Source of the DNA: SAR116 cluster bacterium AG-426-A06
GTDB taxonomy: Bacteria; Pseudomonadota; Alphaproteobacteria; Puniceispirillales; Marisalimonadaceae
Reading direction: 5' to 3'
Length of the DNA: 35,717 nt
Assembly (NCBI GenBank): GCA_003210115.1
Contig: QCNM01000007.1
Coordinates: forward strand, 1-35,717
The translations under genes were made by a program, and so were the position numbers. How positions within the stretch are numbered: position 1 is the stretch's first letter; each line of letters starts with the position of its first letter. Positions 29,331 through 35,717 of this stretch are shown here, one piece after another. The notes beneath the pieces are model-generated. The model saw only the letters and a program-made list of their open reading frames with translations, was not told the DNA's origin and ran no database searches.

Positions 29331-30236
29331 TTACCTCCTAAAAAAATGTTCAAACCATTTTATAATTTCTTTTGGGTTTTCTTCTTGAATGTAATGGCCT
29401 CCATTTATACTACTTCCAACAACTTTATTAGTACAATATTTTCTCCAAGTTTCTAAAACATTGCCATCAGAAACTTCTGTATGACTTTTCTTACCCCACA
29501 AAACTAGCAAAGGACAATCAACGTGGTTATTATTTTCAAAATCCTTATTCTCCATATCTAAATCGCAAGTTGGTGAAGCTCTATAATCCTCACATGAAGC
29601 ACATATAGTTTTCCAGTTAAAACATCTCACATATTCCTTAAATGTTTTTTTACAGAAATCTAAACCAACCCCAGGCTTTGATAATTTTTTTTTCATAAAA
29701 TAGGAGGGTGAAACACTGCTCATTAACTTTTCAGGAAAATCATAAGGTTGCAACATAAAAACCCAGTGCCAATAAGCTATTGACCAATCTTTATTTACAT
29801 GTTTCCATAAATGTCGATTTGGCAATATGTCAATGACTGCAGCTTTAGTTATATTATTTTTATAATCTAAACATAATCTATGAGTCACCCGGGCGCCTCT
29901 ATCATGACCAGCCACGTAGAATTTATCGAACCCTAGTTTTCCCATGATAAATTTAAAGTCATCACCCATAGCTCTAAAAGAATAATTAATATGGTTTTCC
30001 CCACCTGCTTTTGGGCCTTCACTATCGCCATAACCACGAATATCCACGGCTACAATATAAAAATTTTTTATAAGATCTGGTAAAATCTTGTGCCATGTTA
30101 GTTGGCACATTGGGTTGCCATGAATTAGTAATAGAGGTGGACCATTCCCACCATGGCTTGTATAAATTTTTGACTTGCCAAAACCCCTATCGGGAACATT
30201 TATAAACTCAGACTTCAATTTTGGGTGTAGTTTCAT
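29331..30236 (-). CDS. Alpha/beta hydrolase, haloacetate/fluoroacetate-dehalogenase-like
   Basis: HGNPMCQLTWHKILPDL, AVDIRGYGDSEGP, AGHDRGARVTHRLCLDY, YWHWVFMLQP, GGHYIQEENP. Confidence 0.82.
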   Translation of the reverse strand: MKLHPKLKSEFINVPDRGFGKSKIYTSHGGNGPPLLLIHGNPMCQLTWHKILPDLIKNFYIVAVDIRGYGDSEGPKAGGENHINYSFRAMGDDFKFIMGKLGFDKFYVAGHDRGARVTHRLCLDYKNNITKAAVIDILPNRHLWKHVNKDWSIAYWHWVFMLQPYDFPEKLMSSVSPSYFMKKKLSKPGVGLDFCKKTFKEYVRCFNWKTICASCEDYRASPTCDLDMENKDFENNNHVDCPLLVLWGKKSHTEVSDGNVLETWRKYCTNKVVGSSINGGHYIQEENPKEIIKWFEHFFRR

Positions 30237-30538
30237 TATTTAGTTGCATCTCCAGATTCAACTAAAATCAAATCAACTAATCCAGATCCATTTTTTCTAA
30301 ACGATGAAGCTTTCTGATATTCTTTTGATGACCAACATCTTTTCCCATCCTCAAGTGAAAGGAATTCTATAATCACAAATCTATGGAATCGATCGGTGCC
30401 TTCTAGAACTTTAAAGTTACCACCACGGGCTAAGATTTTACCGTTATATTTTTCAATTATATCAGGAACTAAATCTGTATATTTTTTATAATTAACTTTA
30501 TTTATAATTTTAGATCTAGCTACCCAATAGGCCTTCAT
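30236..30538 (-). CDS. DUF1330 family protein
   Basis: MKAYWVARSKI...ILARGGNFKVLEGTDRFHRFVIIEFLSLEDGKRCWSSKEYQKA. Confidence 0.88.
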   Translation of the reverse strand: MKAYWVARSKIINKVNYKKYTDLVPDIIEKYNGKILARGGNFKVLEGTDRFHRFVIIEFLSLEDGKRCWSSKEYQKASSFRKNGSGLVDLILVESGDATK

Positions 30539-30547
30539 ACTTGAGTT

Positions 30548-30757
30548 TTAAGCCTTGCTTAACTTTACAGCTGATATTTTACCATTTTCACCAGTTTCAA
30601 GCTCATAAGTCAATTTGTCACCTTCATCTAAATTAAATAATCCAGCTTCCTTAACTGCTGAAATATGAACAAATACATCTTTTTCATTTTCAGTTTCAGG
30701 TTCTATAAAACCATAACCTTTTTTTTTGTTAAACCATTTTACTGTACCGTTAGGCAT
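30548..30757 (-). CDS. cspA: Cold-shock protein (CspA family)
   Basis: GTVKWFNKKKGYGFIEPE...KDVFVHISAV. Confidence 0.95.
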   Translation of the reverse strand: MPNGTVKWFNKKKGYGFIEPETENEKDVFVHISAVKEAGLFNLDEGDKLTYELETGENGKISAVKLSKA

Positions 30758-30905
30758 AAAAACTCCTTTATATGTTTATGCTAAACTTAAGACTAGTTTG
30801 AACAAAAACTTGAGCAAGTTAGTCTCATAGAGATATTCTCTATATAATTTAGTATATATTTAAAATATAAAATTAAACTTAAATATGCAATTTTTTTATA
30901 TGTTT

Positions 30906-31190
30906 TTATGCTCTTAAACAACTTTTAATTTTCAAAACATCTGGGAACATTTTTTTTAACCTATACTCTGCCTCTTTATTTGATAAAGATGGTACAAATG
31001 CAACGCCACTAGAATGTTCTATTTCAAAACTTATGTCAGAATTATCTTCTCCTCTTACCAGGGAACACAATTCTGGAAGACTGAACTCTAACTTCCATAG
31101 AGGAACTTTTCTTGGATAACCTAGGTATCTGGTTGTATTAGAAGAATCAATTGTTAGTTTTTCAATAGTATTAATTTTTATAATTTCCAT
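30906..31190 (-). CDS. Hypothetical protein
   Basis: ORF only; no family recognised. Confidence 0.5.
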   Translation of the reverse strand: MEIIKINTIEKLTIDSSNTTRYLGYPRKVPLWKLEFSLPELCSLVRGEDNSDISFEIEHSSGVAFVPSLSNKEAEYRLKKMFPDVLKIKSCLRA

Positions 31191-31244
31191 ATAATAAGTA
31201 ATGATATATAAATAATTAGTATATAATTAATTTTTAAGGATACA

Positions 31245-31577
31245 ATGCTTTTAGATATTAGAACTTATAGATGCAAACCAGGAACTATAAAAAAACATTT
31301 AGAACTTTATGAAAAAATGGGAAAAAAGCCACAATCAAGAAATCTAGGACAACCCCTATTGTTTGCAGTATGTGAAACAGGTGATCCTAATGAGTATACT
31401 CATATTTGGGTTTATAAAAATGCAGATGACAGAGAAAAGAAGAGAGCGCAAATGTGGTTAGATCCAGATTGGATTAATTATACACAAGAAAGTGCTAAGT
31501 TAGAAGCATTAGAATCTCAAAAAAATAAGCTAGTAAAAACTGTTGATTTTTATGATTTTAAAAACCCTAATAACTGA
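31245..31577 (+). CDS. NIPSNAP family protein
   Basis: LLDIRTYRCKPGTIKKHLELYEKMG...YTHIWVYKNADDREKKRAQMWLDPDW. Confidence 0.88.
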   Translation: MLLDIRTYRCKPGTIKKHLELYEKMGKKPQSRNLGQPLLFAVCETGDPNEYTHIWVYKNADDREKKRAQMWLDPDWINYTQESAKLEALESQKNKLVKTVDFYDFKNPNN

Positions 31578-32714
31578 TTAAGCTGGTTTTGCAGATCTGT
31601 CGAGGTAATCATCTCTTCTACTTAAGAAAAAAGAATAACTATCAGGCAAAAAATCTTTAGAGTTAGATAAACCAAACTTCGTAGCTGCTTTATAAACCCA
31701 TTGCGTGTCAGCAAGAAGTTCTCGTCCTATTGCTATTAAATCAGCTCTACCATTAGTTATTATGTCTTCAGCTTGATCTGGTTCAATTATTGCTCCAACT
31801 GCCATGGTATTAATATTTGCTTCTTTTTTAATTCTTTCTGAATAAGGCACTTGAAAGCCTGGAATAATTTTAGTTTTTGTTAAAACAGGTGAGCCTCCGA
31901 TACCCCCTGAAGAACAGTCGATAATATCAACACCAGCTTTTTTAAGTTCTTTTGCGTAAGATATATTTTCTTCAAACTTTGTTCCATTTTCAGCACCATC
32001 TACAGAGGATAATCTAAAAAATAATGGAATATCATCAGGTAAAATTGACTTTATTATTTTTACAACCTCTAATCCAAAACGCATTCTATTTTCAAGGCTT
32101 CCTCCATAGTTATCAGTTCTTTTATTTGATAATGGAGAGAAAAATGAATGTAATAAATATCCATGCGCACCATGAATTTCTATCATATCAAAGCCAGCTT
32201 TAATAGATCTTATAGCTGAATTTTTAAAATCTTCTTTAACTCTATTGATATCGTCCAAACTCATTTCCAAAGGTGTTGGAGTATCAGCATTCACTGCAAT
32301 AGCACTAGGTCCAATTGTCTGCCATTTACTTTCATCACCATCATTTGTTTCAATTGGTTTAGCTCCATCCCATGGTCTTAAAAAACTTGCTTTTCTACCT
32401 GCATGAGCCAATTGTATTCCGCTTCTACAATTATGTTCTCTAAAAATTTTGGTTATATTTTTTAATCCTTCAATATGGTCATCATTCCATAAACCTGTAC
32501 AACCATAACCTATTCTACCTTCAGGTGAGACTGCTGTTGCTTCAATAAACGCGCCTCCCAAACCAGAGAAAGCAAATCTAGAATAATGTTGTAAATGCCA
32601 TTCATCTATAAAACCATTATATGCTTTATACTGACACATTGGTGATAAAATAATTCTATTTCTAAAAATTTTATTATTTAGACTAAAAGCTGAAAATAAA
32701 TTCGATTCTATCAT
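31578..32714 (-). CDS. NADH:flavin oxidoreductase (Old Yellow Enzyme, YqjM-like)
   Basis: RNRIILSPMCQYKA, GIQLAHAGRKAS, GFDMIEIHGAHGYLLHSFFSPLSNKRTDNYGGSLENRMRF. Confidence 0.95.
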   Translation of the reverse strand: MIESNLFSAFSLNNKIFRNRIILSPMCQYKAYNGFIDEWHLQHYSRFAFSGLGGAFIEATAVSPEGRIGYGCTGLWNDDHIEGLKNITKIFREHNCRSGIQLAHAGRKASFLRPWDGAKPIETNDGDESKWQTIGPSAIAVNADTPTPLEMSLDDINRVKEDFKNSAIRSIKAGFDMIEIHGAHGYLLHSFFSPLSNKRTDNYGGSLENRMRFGLEVVKIIKSILPDDIPLFFRLSSVDGAENGTKFEENISYAKELKKAGVDIIDCSSGGIGGSPVLTKTKIIPGFQVPYSERIKKEANINTMAVGAIIEPDQAEDIITNGRADLIAIGRELLADTQWVYKAATKFGLSNSKDFLPDSYSFFLSRRDDYLDRSAKPA

Positions 32715-32718
32715 ATAT

Positions 32719-33498
32719 CTAACCTTTACTTTTTAAATTTTTTAAACGTTCTTCAGCGCCTTTAACCAAAAAAGATAAATCTGATCCAGATAATATAAAT
32801 TTCATTCCTAGATCGATGTATTCATGCATCAAAATCTCATCATAGACGCCACCCATTCCTGGTAAAATATTGTTATTGTTACAAGCTTGAATGACTTTTT
32901 TAAATGCTTCTTTTACATCATTGTGATTAAATTCACCTGGAATTCCCATTTCCATACATAGGTCATTTGTTCCTACTAGTAATACATCTATTCCAGAGAC
33001 AGATGCAATTTCTTCTACATTTTTAATTGCTTTAGGTGTCTCCAGCATTACTACAATAATTATATCGTCGTTGATTATTTTGGACACTTCACCAACAGGA
33101 TATTTTTTAAAATCTAACTGAGGCAGTAATCCTGTCATTGATCTATGGCCTTTTGGAGGGAAAAGACAATTAGAGACTAAACGTTCTGCTGTTTCTTTGT
33201 CGTCTACATGAGGAAAAACTATACCTTGTGAACCACAATCTAAAACTCTTGTTGCATGATGATGAGCAAAATCAGGCACTCTTACAATAGGAGTAATGCC
33301 AGTATCTTGTGCGGCCATAGAAATCTGAGTTGCCATGTCAATATCCATACTATTATGCTCTAAATCAATAAACAGCCAATCGTATCCACATGTTTTCATG
33401 ATTTTTCCAATATCAACTGTTCGTGCTTGCCTAATACCAACACCAAAAGATATTTCTTTATTCAGTATTTTTGATTTTGTAATATTTTGAAGCTTCAT
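32719..33498 (-). CDS. HpcH/HpaI aldolase/citrate lyase family protein
   Basis: YDWLFIDLEHNSMD, MLETPKAIKNVEEIASVSGIDVLLVGTNDL. Confidence 0.92.
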   Translation of the reverse strand: MKLQNITKSKILNKEISFGVGIRQARTVDIGKIMKTCGYDWLFIDLEHNSMDIDMATQISMAAQDTGITPIVRVPDFAHHHATRVLDCGSQGIVFPHVDDKETAERLVSNCLFPPKGHRSMTGLLPQLDFKKYPVGEVSKIINDDIIIVVMLETPKAIKNVEEIASVSGIDVLLVGTNDLCMEMGIPGEFNHNDVKEAFKKVIQACNNNNILPGMGGVYDEILMHEYIDLGMKFILSGSDLSFLVKGAEERLKNLKSKG

Positions 33499-33599
33499 CT
33501 CAATTCCTCCACAAAAAAAATCTTATACAGTTAAGCTTTCATATCAAGCAAATTTATTTAATATTTGCACGATTTTCATATTTTTAATAAAATTAATCT

Positions 33600-34064
33600 A
33601 TGAAAGAGGAAAATAAAAATTCAGATAGTTTAATTTCTCTATTTGAAACTAAAAAATCCTTAACTATCACTTTACTAAGAGCCCGTGAATCTTTAATGAT
33701 GTCATTCCGGCCGATGTTAGCAAAGCACAATTTTACTGAACAGCAATGGAGAGTCTTAAGAGTTTTAGGAGAAAGGGGACCCTGCGATGCAGGTCAATTA
33801 GCTACTGAAGCTTGTATTTTATCACCAAGTTTATCTAGGATCATTAATACACTTATCGAAAATAATTTCATCACAAAAAAAGAAGATAAATTAGATAAAA
33901 GAAAAATTATTCTTGAGATTTCAGATGAAGGTAAATTAAAACTAGAATCCATCAAACCTGAATATCTTGCGATTTTGAAATCAATTCAAAAAAGATATGG
34001 TGAGGATAAAATTAATAAAATACTTAACCTACTCACTGAGGTAATTGACTGGAGATCCAGATAA
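33600..34064 (+). CDS. MarR-family regulator, HpaR-like
   Basis: FTEQQWRVLRVLGERGPCDAGQLATEACILSPSLSRII...KLDKRKIILEISDEG. Confidence 0.9.
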   Translation: MKEENKNSDSLISLFETKKSLTITLLRARESLMMSFRPMLAKHNFTEQQWRVLRVLGERGPCDAGQLATEACILSPSLSRIINTLIENNFITKKEDKLDKRKIILEISDEGKLKLESIKPEYLAILKSIQKRYGEDKINKILNLLTEVIDWRSR

Positions 34065-34068
34065 AAAA

Positions 34069-35091
34069 TTAAAATTTTTCATCAAATCTTGTGCTTAACT
34101 TTTTCATTGAAGATTTAGTTACCTCACTTAAAAAAATTCCATTATTTAGAGCTTCTTGTCTTTTCGTTAAAGCTCGCTCTCCTGGAATATATATAGTTTT
34201 TCCAGGAATGGGTTTATTTGCTTTTGCTTTTGAAATAGTATACGACATTTGTTTTTTAAATTCATCTAACCCTGAGAAAAATTCAGGATCTATAATTTGT
34301 ATAAAGGTTGATAAATTCATGCTTTTAGGATTATCTACTCTTCCAAATCCAGACAAACCTTGAGATAAGGCTTCAATTCCCAGTGCTAAGCCATATCCTT
34401 TATGCCCATACTCCATCCCTCCAACAGGAAGAACTGTTCCGCTTTTATCTCTAACTTCTAAAGGATCATTACTTGGAATTCCTTCAGATGTTAATAAGCA
34501 ATTGAAATCAAATTTTTGTTTATTTGCAATTTTTTCTGCAATCATATTATTTGTTGTTATAGACGCACTTATATCAATAATTACGGGCAAATTATTTGTT
34601 GGGAAACCTATTGCCATTGGATTTGGAGTAAAAAGAGGTTCAGTGCCACCGAAAGGTGCAACTGTTGAATTTGAAGGAACAGAACTTTTTATAATTGCAA
34701 TAAAACCTTCATCAACAATATTTTTTAAATATGCTGCAAGTGCTCCATTGTGATGACTATTTCCAATTGTTACAGTTGAGACACCAAAGTCTTTAGCTTT
34801 CTCAATTCCAATTTTTAATCCCTCTTGGGTAAGCCAAATTCCTGGTAGTAATTTTCCATCTATTCTTACATTTGATTTTTTTTCTGAAATTATTTTGTAA
34901 TTTCCATTGACATTCATTATCCCTTTTTCAATATCACTAACATAGTTCGGTAAGAGTCTAACACCGTGCGTGCTATGTCCCATCATATCAGCTTCAACTA
35001 ATATCTCAGAGGTAGCATGAGCTTTACCATAATCCATATTTAATTTTATTAAAATGTTTTTACAGAATTTTATTAAATTTTTTTTTTGCAT
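34069..35091 (-). CDS. Malate/L-lactate/ureidoglycolate dehydrogenase family (Ldh2) oxidoreductase
   Basis: ADMMGHSTHGVRLLPNY, NSHHNGALAAY, PFGGTEPLFTPNPMAIGFP, GHKGYGLALGIEALSQGLSG. Confidence 0.93.
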   Translation of the reverse strand: MQKKNLIKFCKNILIKLNMDYGKAHATSEILVEADMMGHSTHGVRLLPNYVSDIEKGIMNVNGNYKIISEKKSNVRIDGKLLPGIWLTQEGLKIGIEKAKDFGVSTVTIGNSHHNGALAAYLKNIVDEGFIAIIKSSVPSNSTVAPFGGTEPLFTPNPMAIGFPTNNLPVIIDISASITTNNMIAEKIANKQKFDFNCLLTSEGIPSNDPLEVRDKSGTVLPVGGMEYGHKGYGLALGIEALSQGLSGFGRVDNPKSMNLSTFIQIIDPEFFSGLDEFKKQMSYTISKAKANKPIPGKTIYIPGERALTKRQEALNNGIFLSEVTKSSMKKLSTRFDEKF

Positions 35092-35109
35092 AATTTTATT
35101 GGAAAAATA

Positions 35110-35717
35110 TTAGTCTAATTTTTTATTAAATGGTTTTGTAGCTGCTATAAAAATACTTGAAACAATGAATATGACAGCAACTACATCAAAATTTGTTAAA
35201 AACACTCCCATGAAAAAATAATCTATTAAGATTGCTAAAACAGGAACCATCATAACAGAAATAGATGTAATATTAACTGAAAATTTTTGTAACACAGTAA
35301 AATAAGCCCAATAGGTATATGCACTTGAAAAAAATATTGCATAAAAAATTATTAGGTAATGAATATAATTAGGATTTCCAAAGTTATTTAAGTCAAAATA
35401 AAGAACAAAGGGAATTAATGGTAATACACCAATAAGTTGTTGCCAACCAGCTACCAACATACCATCTGATTTGAACCCACCATATTTAACTATCATAGTA
35501 CCAATGCCCCAAGATAAACCTGCTGATAATGTTAAAAACAATCCTAAAATATTATCTAAAACACCGATTCCTATCGATAATGAAAAAATTCCAATCATTC
35601 CAAAAATTAAAGCAAGAGTTACTGATAAATTGATTTTTTCATAACCAATTAGTCCAGCTGATATTGTAGCCCAAACGGGCATAGTGTAGGCGAGAACAGC
35701 TGCCCTTCCTCCACCAA
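35110..35717 (-). CDS. EamA/DMT-family transporter, N-terminus truncated by window edge
   Basis: Frame remains open to the window end (GGGRAAVLAYTMPVWATISAGLIGYEKI...); multi-TM EamA-like. Confidence 0.85.
   Translation of the reverse strand, partial: GGGRAAVLAYTMPVWATISAGLIGYEKINLSVTLALIFGMIGIFSLSIGIGVLDNILGLFLTLSAGLSWGIGTMIVKYGGFKSDGMLVAGWQQLIGVLPLIPFVLYFDLNNFGNPNYIHYLIIFYAIFFSSAYTYWAYFTVLQKFSVNITSISVMMVPVLAILIDYFFMGVFLTNFDVVAVIFIVSSIFIAATKPFNKKLD

Noticed and set aside
24842-34753. ORFs 24842.., 25189.., 28139.., 28193.., 34091.., 34502..
   Set aside because: Overlap conserved genes on the other strand or in another frame; no signature.

Overview
AT-rich alphaproteobacterial-type chromosome segment (inferred from gene families) carrying a compact, higher-GC genomic island of about 6.3 kb (~1955-8249) at the 3' end of guaA. 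The island has a guaA-adjacent tyrosine integrase (6833-8068, -), a second minimal tyrosine recombinase with only the catalytic domain (~5803-6375, +), a truncated H-NS/HvrA-like protein translationally coupled to a 529-aa protein of unknown family, several small orphan ORFs, and a ~690-bp non-coding region (5047-5733) dense in inverted repeats. A 13/14-nt copy of the guaA terminus marks the distal end. A second, more degenerate guaA-end-like sequence lies further out (1468-1492, 21/25 to guaA), suggesting tandem or older insertions. Between these two sites, on the minus strand, is a small ORF missing from the supplied track: 1668-1817, 49 aa, 14 cysteines mostly as regularly spaced CC pairs, with a good Shine-Dalgarno and flanked by a 15/16 direct repeat. 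It is a candidate metallothionein-like or otherwise novel Cys-rich peptide. The rest is mainly ordinary core metabolism (guaA/guaB, rlmE, hisI, RND pump, mgtE, trpE/trpG-like, oxidoreductases, aldolase). One exception is a three-gene MotA/TolQ/ExbB-type proton-channel cassette with an unusual beta-rich partner (25721-27272). All assignments come from reading the sequence; no database searches were run.
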